Source: Sodalinema lacuna_A (GTDB lineage: Bacteria; Cyanobacteriota; Cyanobacteriia; Cyanobacteriales; Geitlerinemataceae). Taken from it: a DNA stretch of 64,000 bases. Below the pieces are notes generated by a model. That model made no database searches. It saw nothing but the letters and a program-made list of their open reading frames with translations, and was not told where the DNA came from. The position numbers and the translations under genes were made by a program. Shown here piece after piece: positions 44,885-53,052 of this stretch (the first letter of the stretch is position 1; the number at the start of each line of letters is the position of its first letter). Location: positions 25,923 through 89,922 of the forward strand of contig FSSI02000017.1 of assembly GCA_900149785.2 (NCBI GenBank), given 5' to 3'.

Positions 44885-45286
44885 ATGAAGACCGTTCTGA
44901 TTGTAGAGGACGATTTAGTTAACGCGCGGGTGTTCTCAAAGATTTTGACGAAACGAGGCGGCATGGCCGTCAAACATACCGAAAATGTTGAAGAGGTGAT
45001 GGAGATTGCCCAGGCCGGAGATGCCGATATCATCTTGATGGATGTCTCCCTCGCTCACAGCGTCTATCAGGGACAATCCGTAGATGGGATTAAAATTACC
45101 CAAATTCTCAAATCCGATCCGGTGACGGCTAAGTTACCCATCATTTTAGTGACGGCTCATGCCATGGCCGGCGATCGCGAGACATTTCTCTCCCAAAGTG
45201 GCGCCGATGGCTATATTTCTAAACCCGTCGTCGATCACCAAGAGTTTGTCGACAAAATCCGCGCCCTGATCCCCGCCGAGGAGTAA
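44885..45286 (+). CDS. Single-domain response regulator (CheY-like)
   Basis: 133 aa, only a receiver domain. Acidic residues Glu8-Asp9-Asp10, phospho-acceptor Asp53 in ADIILMDVSL, Thr in ILVTAHAM and the conserved Lys in GADGYISKPV are all present. An insert after the phospho-site (AHSVYQGQSVDGIKI) is typical of cyanobacterial DivK/CheY-like regulators that transmit signals to hybrid kinases. No kinase is next to it. It diverges from gyrA. Confidence 0.92.
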   Translation: MKTVLIVEDDLVNARVFSKILTKRGGMAVKHTENVEEVMEIAQAGDADIILMDVSLAHSVYQGQSVDGIKITQILKSDPVTAKLPIILVTAHAMAGDRETFLSQSGADGYISKPVVDHQEFVDKIRALIPAEE

Positions 45287-45315
45287 GCCAGGGCTTGGCT
45301 CACCGGCCGAGATCG

Positions 45316-45348
45316 GGGGCGTAGATGGGGCGTAGATGGGGCGTAGAT
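45316..45348 (+). repeat. Tandem repeat, 11 bp x 3
   Basis: Three exact copies of GGGGCGTAGAT, 30 bases after the stop codon of the CheY-like gene. Confidence 0.9.
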
Positions 45349-45412
45349 GGGGGCGATCGCCGTCAAGGCCCCGCCCAAAACCACTCACCAGATGAACCCT
45401 TATCCGAGATCC

Positions 45413-46300
45413 CTAGGGCGCCATCTCGATCGACAGCGGTTGTCGCTCATCACGAACGCTCGTGACAATCTCCTGAATCTGGGGGGTACTTAACAGATCG
45501 CGAGCCGCCGTAATGAGGCGATCGCCCCAGAGATTCATTTCCAAGAAATCAATCTCAGCATAGCGAACATCCAACTCCAGCGCGGTCTCGGCTAAGCTCA
45601 CGGCTTCCTCGCGATCGCCTTGAGCATAACGAGCCACCGCGATGGCTAACTGGGGTTCGGCTTCACGGGGTGCGATCGCCTGAGAGTTTTCCCACAGTTC
45701 CACGGCCTCGTCAATCTCTCCCATCTCATAGCGAATTAGGCCAATATTGTTGATGGCCGGCCAGAAACTATTATTTTGTTCAAAGGCAATTTCATACCGC
45801 TCAATGGCCTGCTCAAACTCGCCTCTCATGTAGTAGGCGTTCCCCAAGTCAAATAACGCCCCGAGTTCTTGAGGTTGTCGCTCCAACCCCGCCTCTAACT
45901 CACGAATCGCGCCAGTATAGTCTTCCGCTTGGAAATACGCCGAACCCAGCGCAAAGCGAACCAGAGCATTCTCAGGTTCTAGGGAACGCGCCGTTTGCAG
46001 GGCCGCAATCCCATCATCAACGCGATCAACTTGTAAATATAGGCTGCCCAAAATCCCCCAAGCCTGAGGACTTGACGGTAGCAACTCTACCCCTAACTCG
46101 GCTCGGGGAATGGCGCGATCGTACTGCTGGAAACGAGCCCAGCGATCGGCCTCCTGGAGAATACTTGATCCGAGTTCTTCGAGCTGTTGGCGATCGAGGT
46201 CCGGCGCATGGGGAAGCTGCGCCTGGCCACGAGCGGGTTGAACAGCGGTGGCTAAGCCAAGGGTGACCAGTAGAGAAATCCAGAAATGACGTTTTGGCAC
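45413..46300 (-). CDS. Exported TPR protein, 295 aa
   Basis: A signal peptide (FWISLLVTLGLATAVQPARG) is followed by at least five TPR units: YDRAIPRAELGVELLPSS, GIAALQTARSLEPENALVRF, AIRELEAGLERQPQELGALF, AIERYEIAFEQNNSFWPAI and AVELWENSQAIAPREAEPQL. The last ~60 residues are helical without a clear repeat. This format is common among cyanobacterial lipoprotein/lumenal TPR proteins implicated in photosystem assembly, but no specific role can be claimed. It stands apart from its neighbours. Confidence 0.87.
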   Translation of the reverse strand: MPKRHFWISLLVTLGLATAVQPARGQAQLPHAPDLDRQQLEELGSSILQEADRWARFQQYDRAIPRAELGVELLPSSPQAWGILGSLYLQVDRVDDGIAALQTARSLEPENALVRFALGSAYFQAEDYTGAIRELEAGLERQPQELGALFDLGNAYYMRGEFEQAIERYEIAFEQNNSFWPAINNIGLIRYEMGEIDEAVELWENSQAIAPREAEPQLAIAVARYAQGDREEAVSLAETALELDVRYAEIDFLEMNLWGDRLITAARDLLSTPQIQEIVTSVRDERQPLSIEMAP

Positions 46301-46608
46301 GGTATCCCGTCGAGGTAGCTGATAGGTGACTATAGTTAGCAGCTTAGTCTATTGTCCCCATAAACGACAATTCTTAGGGGACTCAGACAGAAGCTGAGTC
46401 AGAAGACGATGGCCTTAGGGAGCCATCCATCCCCACAGCAAAACGGAAGCAAAACGGACAACCCCGAAGGATTGCCCGTGACAGGTGTGATTCGACATTG
46501 TTCTTTCATGATTAGGGGACTCGCATTAGGTCGCATTAGGACAGATGTACAAGTTCGGTTGATGCCATGCCCTAACCCTCATCCCAAACAACAAAAAAGA
46601 CTTAAGCT
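46301..46608. other. Intergenic, no gene seen
   Basis: About 300 bases between a TPR gene start and the 46-aa gene stop. AGCAAAACGGA occurs twice near 46438-46459 and TCGCATTAGG twice near 46521-46539, again a short tandem or near-tandem repeat pattern. A plus-strand frame of 67 codons here looks non-coding. Confidence 0.45.
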
Positions 46609-46749
46609 CTAAGCCGACTTCTTGTTAGGACGACCTTCAAAGGGCTGCAACCCACTATCAGGATACTCGTCCTTGCTGGGAGAGAAAATGCGTAAAAAGC
46701 CTTCTGAAACGTACTGTACCGAGTCTTTCATCAATTTCCAGAGTTTCAT
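46609..46749 (-). CDS. 46-aa conserved-looking small protein
   Basis: ATG 46749 to TAG 46609. The sequence is MKLWKLMKDSVQYVSEGF, then LRIFSPSKDEYPDSG, then LQPFEGRPNKKSA. The first half is an amphipathic helix, and the second has a Pro/Asp-rich IFSPxxDxYPxxGxQPFxGxP pattern that I recall from short cyanobacterial proteins of unknown function. Composition and pattern argue for a real gene despite its size. It lies 205 bp downstream of the DUF1517 gene stop on the same strand, with a terminator hairpin between. Confidence 0.7.
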   Translation of the reverse strand: MKLWKLMKDSVQYVSEGFLRIFSPSKDEYPDSGLQPFEGRPNKKSA

Positions 46750-46893
46750 AATTATGACCCCACTTGAAAATAACATCAGATCTTAGAGGTGGTTTAAAAC
46801 ACAACCCCTTCTACCTATCAGGATAGCGAAGATTTCCCATTGTCTTCAAGGTTGTAATATTTATTTGAACTCGGTATTAGTTTGAAATATTTA

Positions 46894-46922
46894 GGGGGGA
46901 GTGACGTGACATCACTCCCCCC
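46894..46922. terminator. Strong hairpin downstream of the DUF1517 gene
   Basis: GGGGGGAGTGA at 46894-46904 pairs perfectly with TCACTCCCCCC at 46912-46922 over a 7-base loop. It lies 32 bases beyond the stop of the minus-strand gene at 46954. Only a short AT-rich tail follows. Confidence 0.75.
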
Positions 46923-46953
46923 AGGCCGACTCTTGAGTGGCACGAGACGAACA

Positions 46954-47907
46954 CTAGACTAATTGCAAATCGGGATATCCCGCGAGCAAATCATCCGAGG
47001 TTAGGGTATCGCCAGTCGCTTGAGGAGTCCAGAGAACTTCGACGGCCAGTAGTTGTTCACCACCAACGCCGCCGAGTTGTCGCAGAGCCTGATTGAGACT
47101 CTCCGCATCCTGAATAGCCGGCAGCTTCAGTTTGCCCTGAACCCCAACCAAGAGGGTGACAACAATATATTCACTCGGCTCCTGAGACTCCGCCAGCGCC
47201 CCGGATTCTGAGTCTCCGGTGAGGGCTTTATCCGGGCTTTGCTTGAGTTGGTTGTCATAGTTGCTGAGAGTTTCTTCGGAGAACTTACTCCGTTCAGACA
47301 AAGACCAACGATTAAATTGGGCCTCAGCACTGTTTAGACGAGTTTGTTCCGTATCAGAACTGGCGTAAGCAAAGTATTCCGGGTGACGCAACAGAGCTAA
47401 CGTCGACTCTTGCAACACCTGGGCGCGACCTTGGCCTGAACGGGTATCGGCACTGAGGGCGATGCGATCGAGATCGGTTTGCAATTCTCGGGCCTGGGCC
47501 AACAGTCCCACTTGTAGCTTCGCCACTGAGACAGCGGGGTTAAGACTTTGAGGTTCGCCGCCGTCTCCATCACCGCTAGCGCCTCGGAAACTGCGAACCA
47601 GGAAGTTGGCAAGACTAATCACGATCAAAATCGAGAACAGTCCTCCAAAGCCGCCGCCAAAACCGAAGAAGGGAATCAGGAAGGGAAAGCCAAAGCCACC
47701 GCCACCATAACCGCGATTGGGGGCATAGGACCGGCCCGGAGAGCTATAGGAGCGACTCGGAGCGCGGAAGGATCCGCCCCCCATCCGTCCTCCACTACGG
47801 GCGGCCAAAGCGCCGTCAGCTTGGGAGAAGAAGAGAATGGCGATGACGCCGACGAGGAAAATAGATTTTAAAATTGGTTTGAGTTTGGCAAGTACGGTAC
47901 GACCCAT
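46954..47907 (-). CDS. DUF1517-family membrane protein
   Basis: 317 aa. A signal-like helix (SIFLVGVIAILFFSQADGALA) is followed by a Gly/Arg/Ser/Tyr-rich stretch (ARSGGRMGGGSFRAPSRSYS), a second hydrophobic Gly/Phe-rich segment (FLIPFFGFGGGFGGLFSILI) and a soluble C-terminal domain. That domain contains VAKLQVGLLAQARELQTDL, ALLRHPEYFAYA, VVTLLVGVQGKLKLP and AVEVLWTPQ. This is the DUF1517 pattern shared with plastid proteins, possibly thylakoid-associated, of unknown role. Confidence 0.85.
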   Translation of the reverse strand: MGRTVLAKLKPILKSIFLVGVIAILFFSQADGALAARSGGRMGGGSFRAPSRSYSSPGRSYAPNRGYGGGGFGFPFLIPFFGFGGGFGGLFSILIVISLANFLVRSFRGASGDGDGGEPQSLNPAVSVAKLQVGLLAQARELQTDLDRIALSADTRSGQGRAQVLQESTLALLRHPEYFAYASSDTEQTRLNSAEAQFNRWSLSERSKFSEETLSNYDNQLKQSPDKALTGDSESGALAESQEPSEYIVVTLLVGVQGKLKLPAIQDAESLNQALRQLGGVGGEQLLAVEVLWTPQATGDTLTSDDLLAGYPDLQLV

Positions 47908-48501
47908 AAAACCTCTGATGTTGGTGTATTTTTTATGCCGTTACAGACTCGATCTAGGCTATCCGAGACCCCTATGGATTCTGAGGATTGTTTAGGAAGC
48001 TTTGCGATCGCTGTTACGGATTGTTACGCTATTAGTCCTAATATATCGTTTTTCAGACCCAGACTGGGGCCAAGTTTGGGGGGTTGACACTCCCCAGCTA
48101 TCACGGCGTGGGGATTCTTCATTCAACGATCCGACTTGCCCTGACAGGTTGGCACCAGCCAAAGTAGCGGTCAAATCTCCAGAAGCGTGTGGGTCATCGA
48201 CCCAAGTTCCGGTATGCCCTACCGTACTTAAGGTAGCATTCAGAATGTTGATGGCTGCGTTGTGGTCTCTATCCAACTCGCACCCACACTGACAAACGTG
48301 AGTTCGAGTCGAGAGACTTTTCTTAACCACCGTGCCGCAACTCGAGCATTTTTGAGAGGTATAGGCAGGGTTCACCGCCACGGTAATCTTGCCAAATTTT
48401 ACCCCAAAATACTCCAACCATTTCCTAAATTGATACCAACCCGCATCGTGAATCGACTTGGCGAGACAGTGGTTTCTCACCAGATTCTGTATCCTCAAAT
48501 C

Positions 48502-48528
48502 TATGCACTTCGTGCAGGCTTCGCCAAC
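48502..48528 (-). repeat. 27-bp double-hairpin insert (copy B) inside tnpB
   Basis: TGCACTTCGTGCA (stem TGCAC/GTGCA) followed by GGCTTCGCC (stem GGC/GCC). The length is a multiple of three, so it adds nine residues (VGEACTKCI) to TnpB between DLVAY and DLRI without a frameshift. Confidence 0.8.
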
Positions 48529-48585
48529 GTAGGCTACCAAATCGTTAGATTGGATTACGCAACGCGCCAGTCTCTTGGCGTGTTC

Positions 48586-48613
48586 TATGCGCTTAGGCGC
48601 AGGCTTCGCCAGC
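48586..48613 (-). repeat. 28-bp double-hairpin insert (copy A) inside tnpB
   Basis: Same architecture as copy B: TGCGC-TTAG-GCGCA followed by GGC-TTC-GCC. The first stem differs from copy B by a compensated base pair, and its loop is one base longer, so this copy breaks the reading frame between ISRQR and EHAKRL. Confidence 0.8.
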
Positions 48614-49536
48614 ACGTTGCCGACTTATTTTGAGGTGTACTTGTCCGAGTCGATTAACGGCTTTTTTCCGGTTGGCAGAGCCTTTCTGTTTTTTACTCAC
48701 CCTTCGGTGAGCGCGTTTGAGCTTTTTCTCAGCGTTTCGGTCAAACCTCAGGTTCGGTTCAGTCTGTCCGTTGGAGTTGGTGTAGAACTCAAGGAGTCCG
48801 ACATCTAAACCCACAGTATTTCCTGACGGTTCGAGTGTTTCTCGAACCTCTACTTTGACGCAGAACTGAGCGTAATAGCCATCGGCTCTACAAACCAGTC
48901 GAACCCGTTTGATTTGTTCGGTACCGTAAAACGCGTGCGTCCCAGGTTCCAACTAGCTTCAGTCTCCCAATCTCTTTCTTGTCGGTAAAGACAATATGCT
49001 TGGGGTCGATTAACTTCCAACCGGAAGTTTTGTACTCGACGGAACGACTGTTCTTTTTGAACCTGGGATATCCTTCTCTTGGTGCGCGTTCCCTGGCGCC
49101 GTACGACGGCGCGGGGTCGCACCGCTTCTTGCCAGGAGCCGACTGGCGACAGTTCTCGAAAAATCGAGCAATTGCCGACCAAGCGCGTTCGGCTGAGGCT
49201 TGACGGGCCGTGCTGTTGAGTTCCCGAGCAAAATCGTACTCTCGGGCGAGTACCCGACAATACTTATTGAGGTCGTATTTGTTGACCCCAGGGGTATCCA
49301 TCCAATAGCGCAGTGCCTTGTTACGAACGAACTGTGCGGTTCGGATCGCTTCGTCAATCGCCGCGTATTGGTGGGGCTTCCCTTTGATTTTGAACTCAAG
49401 AACAAGCATCGCACCGTTAGCATCGGTTGTGCGGACAATCCTGGCACAAAAAAGCAGGATTGTCAAAAGCCGTCCTAGAAGGACGGGGTTTTAGACCCAA
49501 AATTTTCGATAAAATTAAATTTGAGTAAGCATCATA

Positions 49537-50496
49537 TTATATTTTCTTAATATTTTCGATAGATTTGGGGGAAGAGAGGGGAAATAGCTTGACGACGAGG
49601 GGAGGAATCTCCTGACAGACTAATTCAAAAAACTCAGCGATGGGGGGAATCTCCAGTCGATCCTCACTGGTGACGGCGACGACTTCCCGTTGCAGATTGG
49701 GGAAACAGGGATCGGGGGCAATGGGGCGCACGGCTAGGGTTTCATCGGCATCTAAGAGAGCGGATTTGGGCAAAATCGAGATCATGCGTCCCTGTCGCAC
49801 CATACCCCGAAAAGCATCCAAGGTATTTAATTCCAGAGCGGCATGAAAGGTTTTACCCAATTGGGCAAAGGCATCTTGAACCAGCCGCTGCATTCCATAG
49901 CCATCTTTGAACACCACATGAGGATAGTGGCTGAGGGCTTCCCAGGGAATTTCGTCGTATTGAGTGAGAGGGTGATCGGCGGCCATCAAGACATCTACCG
50001 TTTCCCAGTAGAGCGATCGCACCACCATTTCCGAACTCAGCGTCAGACGAGGATTGTTCATGACGATCGCCACATCCACCAAGCCATCCCGTAACACCTT
50101 CAACGAGCGATCGCTCCCCAACGAGGTGACGCGTAACTGCACCTGAGGGCGACGGGAACAGAACCGCTGCAAAATGGGTGGCAAAAAATAGGCACAGACG
50201 GAATGAATCGCAGCCACACACAACTCCGTTTGTTTCCCCTCCGCCAACTCGCGAATTTCCATCATCGCCGTTCGCCACTCGCGACAGATGCGACTGGCGT
50301 GGGGGAGAAAGCGATCGCCGGCCACCGTCAACGTCGCCGTAGTCTGACGATGCAATAACGGCAATCCCAATTCAGTCTCCAACGCCTGTACCTGACGACT
50401 CACCGTCGATTGCGTGACCTGACATAAACGGGCAGCTTTCTGAAAACTGCCCGTTTCAACAACGGCTAAAAAGGCCTCTACCTGCTCTAATCGCAT
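49537..50496 (-). CDS. ntcB: LysR-type nitrogen regulator NtcB
   Basis: 319 aa. The N-terminal winged helix reads MRLEQVEAFLAVVETGSFQ, then QVTQSTVSRQVQALETELGL. The effector domain has CVAAIHSVCAYFLPPILQRF, LRVTSLGSDRSLKVLRDGLV, VAIVMNNPRLTLSSEMVV, VVFKDGYGMQRLVQDAF and ELNTLDAFRGMVRQGRMISI, wording I recognise from cyanobacterial NtcB. NtcB activates the nitrite-responsive nirA operon together with NtcA. Its place downstream of the porin/narM/narB/nrtP/nirA genes agrees. The gene ends 47 bp from the IS element's left side. A near NtcA-like site upstream has wrong spacing. Confidence 0.93.
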   Translation of the reverse strand: MRLEQVEAFLAVVETGSFQKAARLCQVTQSTVSRQVQALETELGLPLLHRQTTATLTVAGDRFLPHASRICREWRTAMMEIRELAEGKQTELCVAAIHSVCAYFLPPILQRFCSRRPQVQLRVTSLGSDRSLKVLRDGLVDVAIVMNNPRLTLSSEMVVRSLYWETVDVLMAADHPLTQYDEIPWEALSHYPHVVFKDGYGMQRLVQDAFAQLGKTFHAALELNTLDAFRGMVRQGRMISILPKSALLDADETLAVRPIAPDPCFPNLQREVVAVTSEDRLEIPPIAEFFELVCQEIPPLVVKLFPLSSPKSIENIKKI

Positions 50497-50593
50497 TCAA
50501 GTCGTCGTGATGGTTGTGCCGTACCTACTCTACAGAGGCAGGAACCCCGTAAAAAGTAAGCCTTGATACGGCACAAAAAACCCAATTTGCCGT

Positions 50594-52213
50594 TTAAAAC
50601 GAGAAGGTGGTGCGCAGAGTGCCGATAAAGGCCCCATCGTGATCGGCGTCCTGGTTCGGATTCAACAACCAGATAAAGCCAGGAGTGATGGTGATATTCT
50701 CCGACAACTGGACTTTATAAAGTCCTTCAATATGGAAGGGGGTTTCATTCTCCATATCTTGAGTTCCGGGAATATCAACGCTACCCAAATAGGGTTCTGC
50801 CCCCACAATCAAAGCCCCGAAATTCCCCGGTAGCAGTAAATCCGGGAAACTTAAGGTTAGGGCATAGTTCCAGATTTCCGCATCCCCTAGGCCAATGAGA
50901 CGGGCATCAGTGAAGCCACCCCAAGCCCCCACCCGCAAGCGAGGGGAGAGATCCCAGAGGGCCTGAACCCCATAATGATTACTCGCGACAGGAGTCGTGA
51001 GTTGCCCTTGAGAGAGATTGGAACTCGCGGCTAAAGCAGCCGGGGAGAGGTTACTGAGTTGGGTTCCCGTTCCGCCGAAGCCAAAACGCCGTCCCTGAGA
51101 GACATCGTAGGCACGAATATAGGTTAGGCCAAACTTGAGGCGATCGCTCGGTTCAACCACCAACTGGCCCAAGGCCGAATAGTTGCCATTAAACAGGCCC
51201 GCCCCTTCCTCGGGAGTGTTGCCCCCTCGCGCCAAATAGCCCAGAGACAGTTCCAGACTGTCCCCCAGCCGTTGCCGCAGGCCAATCCCCACACCGCCTA
51301 ACCCACTGCGATAAATGGGATTGCGTTCCCCAAAGCGAGACAAGGCCCCAGTCGCCCCGCCTCCGGCTTCTAAGCCAGGGTTAAAGGTATCGTTGTAGAA
51401 CTGATGGCCGCCCGCATTGGCCATCAGAGTCACTTGTAGAGTGTCTGTGGCGGGGAAAACGTAATGTAAGCGATTTAAGTTGAGTGTGTTACCGCTGTCT
51501 CCGTCAAAGGCAAAGCGCCCCTCGTTGGTGTTAATCTCATCAGCAAAGCTATTGCCCAAATTGCCGAATTGCAGACGGGTATGGAGGCGATCGCGCCCGG
51601 TGAAACTACTAACGAGATTGAGTCGCCCCCGATTGGCAAAGATGGTTTGAACATCATTGTCAGAGTCGTTGTCAGAGATGCCATCACCGCCCCAAGCGTC
51701 GGCCAAAACAAAGGCTACTTCCCCTCGCAGTTGAGTCGTCGCCGAGAATTGATTGGCTTCGAGTTCCGAGGTACGGGCTTCGAGGCCGTCGACTCGTCCT
51801 CGCAACGTCGCCAATTCAGCGGCAAATTCCTCTTGTAAACGGCGAATTGTAGCTAAATCCCCGGCATCGAGTCCGTCGCCGCCGCCTACAATGGCCACAA
51901 TCTGATCCAAACAGGCGTTTAAGCCGGCGGCGAACTCATAGCGCGTCATGAAGTTGTTGCCGCGAAAGGTTCCGTCGGGATAGCCGGCGATACAGCCATA
52001 GCGTTCGACGAGAGATTGCAGGGCCTGAAAGGCCCAATCCGTCGGTTGCACGTCCGAGAGTTGAGAGACTGAGGTCACTTGGGCTAACTGCTGCGGTGTC
52101 TCAGACGAGGTGGGGACATTCGGGATGGGGGCGCTGTTTAGGGGGCTGGCGGTTGCCATCAGGCCGGCGAATCCCAATAGGGGCGCGATCGCCCACGACG
52201 TAGAATGGGTCAT
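50594..52213 (-). CDS. SLH-domain outer-membrane porin (OprB/iron-uptake-porin family)
   Basis: About 539 aa. I start at the ATG at 52213 because an AGGAG lies ten bases ahead; a GTG upstream would include that site. A signal peptide (WAIAPLLGFAGLMATASP) is followed by an SLH domain (LSDVQPTDWAFQALQSLVER, GCIAGYPDGTFRGNNFMTRY), a coiled coil (LQEEFAAELATLRGRVDGLE) and a beta-barrel of about 350 residues ending in the aromatic LRTTFSF. This is the standard cyanobacterial porin. Its position between ntcB and narM suggests it may carry nitrate/nitrite across the outer membrane, which is inference. Confidence 0.93.
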   Translation of the reverse strand: MTHSTSWAIAPLLGFAGLMATASPLNSAPIPNVPTSSETPQQLAQVTSVSQLSDVQPTDWAFQALQSLVERYGCIAGYPDGTFRGNNFMTRYEFAAGLNACLDQIVAIVGGGDGLDAGDLATIRRLQEEFAAELATLRGRVDGLEARTSELEANQFSATTQLRGEVAFVLADAWGGDGISDNDSDNDVQTIFANRGRLNLVSSFTGRDRLHTRLQFGNLGNSFADEINTNEGRFAFDGDSGNTLNLNRLHYVFPATDTLQVTLMANAGGHQFYNDTFNPGLEAGGGATGALSRFGERNPIYRSGLGGVGIGLRQRLGDSLELSLGYLARGGNTPEEGAGLFNGNYSALGQLVVEPSDRLKFGLTYIRAYDVSQGRRFGFGGTGTQLSNLSPAALAASSNLSQGQLTTPVASNHYGVQALWDLSPRLRVGAWGGFTDARLIGLGDAEIWNYALTLSFPDLLLPGNFGALIVGAEPYLGSVDIPGTQDMENETPFHIEGLYKVQLSENITITPGFIWLLNPNQDADHDGAFIGTLRTTFSF

Positions 52214-52263
52214 GGTTTTCAAACTCCTCACAGGAAACTCCTCTTAAATTCCTCTTAAACTTC

Positions 52264-52722
52264 TCAGACTAGCCCAAACTCTTGTAAAGCGGGATAGAAA
52301 TTGCGGTTTTCATGACTGGGGCGACTCAGTTTCAGCAGGGTAAACCGCTGTAGGGGAGTCAGGGCCGCCCAGCGGTTCTCGCCAATCTCGATGGACAGCG
52401 ATCGCGCCTTCTCCTGAACCGTCTCAGGAACCGTCTCCCCCAGCCAAGGGGGATTCTCGTCCACCGGGAGATCTTTGGGAATCTCCCCGGTGCGATCGCG
52501 GACTAAGCGCTGTAACACCTGCCGATACTCGGCAATCTCTTGCGCCGTCTGACAAGGCGAATCCACCAGAACTTGCCGTTCGATGGCCTCCAACTGATGC
52601 CAATGGTTCAGTTTCAACTTCACCCCACAGGTATCGAGTTTGTAGCGAACCTGCATGGGAATACAGCGGAGGGATTCCACAAAATCCGCTTCAAATTGAA
52701 AAAATCTCATCACTGATTGCAT
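52264..52722 (-). CDS. narM: Nitrate reductase-associated protein NarM
   Basis: 152 aa; the start may instead be the ATG at 52710. It reads MRFFQFEADFVESLRCIPMQ, then VRYKLDTCGVKLKLNHWHQL, a YRQVLQRLVRDRTGEIPKDL region, WLGETVPETV and RWAALTPLQRFTLLKLSRP. This is the Nitr_red_assoc family, whose characterised member NarM is needed for cyanobacterial nitrate reductase activity, probably in cofactor or cluster maturation. Clustering with narB supports this. It lies 51 bp upstream of the porin gene on the same strand and diverges from a small plus-strand gene. Confidence 0.9.
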   Translation of the reverse strand: MQSVMRFFQFEADFVESLRCIPMQVRYKLDTCGVKLKLNHWHQLEAIERQVLVDSPCQTAQEIAEYRQVLQRLVRDRTGEIPKDLPVDENPPWLGETVPETVQEKARSLSIEIGENRWAALTPLQRFTLLKLSRPSHENRNFYPALQEFGLV

Positions 52723-52759
52723 GACCCTTCGTTATCTTCTGTTAATTTAGTTACCGTTT

Positions 52760-52789
52760 TTGAGATTTCTGGGAAAAGACTCCTACAAT
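52760..52789 (+). promoter_or_regulatory. Sigma70-type promoter for the 72-aa gene
   Basis: TTGAGA (52760-52765), an 18-base spacer and TACAAT (52784-52789), followed about 40 bases later by the ATG at 52828. Confidence 0.5.
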
Positions 52790-52827
52790 AAACCTAGGAA
52801 CTCGCGAAAAAAATGGGGGAGTCATCG

Positions 52828-53046
52828 ATGAATGCTCATCACCGCGATCGCGCTGTCCAACAGCGAGATCCCAACCACAGCCAGGCTTCTGAGAACATCC
52901 ACGAAATCATCGTGGGCGTCTTGATTGCATCCTTAACGGTGGGGGCGATTCCCATTTTCCAGTTAGAGTCCCTCTCCAACCGGCCCGAACCCTCATTTGT
53001 GGTTCCCAGTGAAGCCACCCTTTGGTCCTCAGAAGTGCCAGACTAG
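52828..53046 (+). CDS. Small single-pass membrane protein, 72 aa
   Basis: The ATG at 52828 is preceded by GGGGGAG at seven bases; an in-frame ATG at 52813 lies before this site and is less likely. The product has a hydrophilic, His/Gln/Arg-rich N-terminus, one membrane helix (EIIVGVLIASLTVGAIPIF) and a short hydrophilic tail (VVPSEATLWSSEV). It is the only plus-strand gene inside the minus-strand nitrate cluster and converges with narB with a gap of just 6 bp. No family recognised. A link to nitrate assimilation is unproven. Confidence 0.65.
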   Translation: MNAHHRDRAVQQRDPNHSQASENIHEIIVGVLIASLTVGAIPIFQLESLSNRPEPSFVVPSEATLWSSEVPD

Positions 53047-53052
53047 AGGCGT

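Larger units (their letters stand above)
47992..49409 (-). pseudogene. tnpB: tnpB pseudogene with two frameshifts and two palindrome insertions
   Basis: TnpB is the RNA-guided nuclease of IS200/IS605 elements. The start is MLVLEFKIKGK at 49409. The first frame runs to about KEIGRLKLVGT, then shifts at roughly 48935-48950 into YGTEQIKRVRLVCRADGYYA, with RuvC-I-like NTVGLDVGL. A 28-bp insertion at 48586-48613 shifts the frame again into AKRLARCVIQSNDLVAY. A related 27-bp insertion (48502-48528) adds nine residues in frame. The Zn-finger (CSSCGTVV then HVCQCGC) and the RuvC-III DRDHNAAINIL are intact. The in-frame tail beyond 48084 lies outside the element. Two frameshifts make an active protein very unlikely. 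Confidence 0.9.
48084..49490 (-). mobile_element. IS200/IS605-family element, tnpB only
   Basis: The right end has hairpin CCCCA/TGGGG (48092-48113) followed, on the element strand, by GAGTGTCAA near 48084. The left end has hairpin CCGTCCT-AGA-AGGACGG at 49470-49486, ahead of tnpB. No tnpA transposase is present, so movement would need one in trans. It is inserted between the DUF1517 gene and ntcB. Confidence 0.82.

Noticed and set aside
50537..50555. GTA/TAC pair upstream of ntcB as an NtcA site
   Set aside because: The spacing is seven bases (GTACCTACTCTAC), not eight, and no -10 box follows at the right distance.
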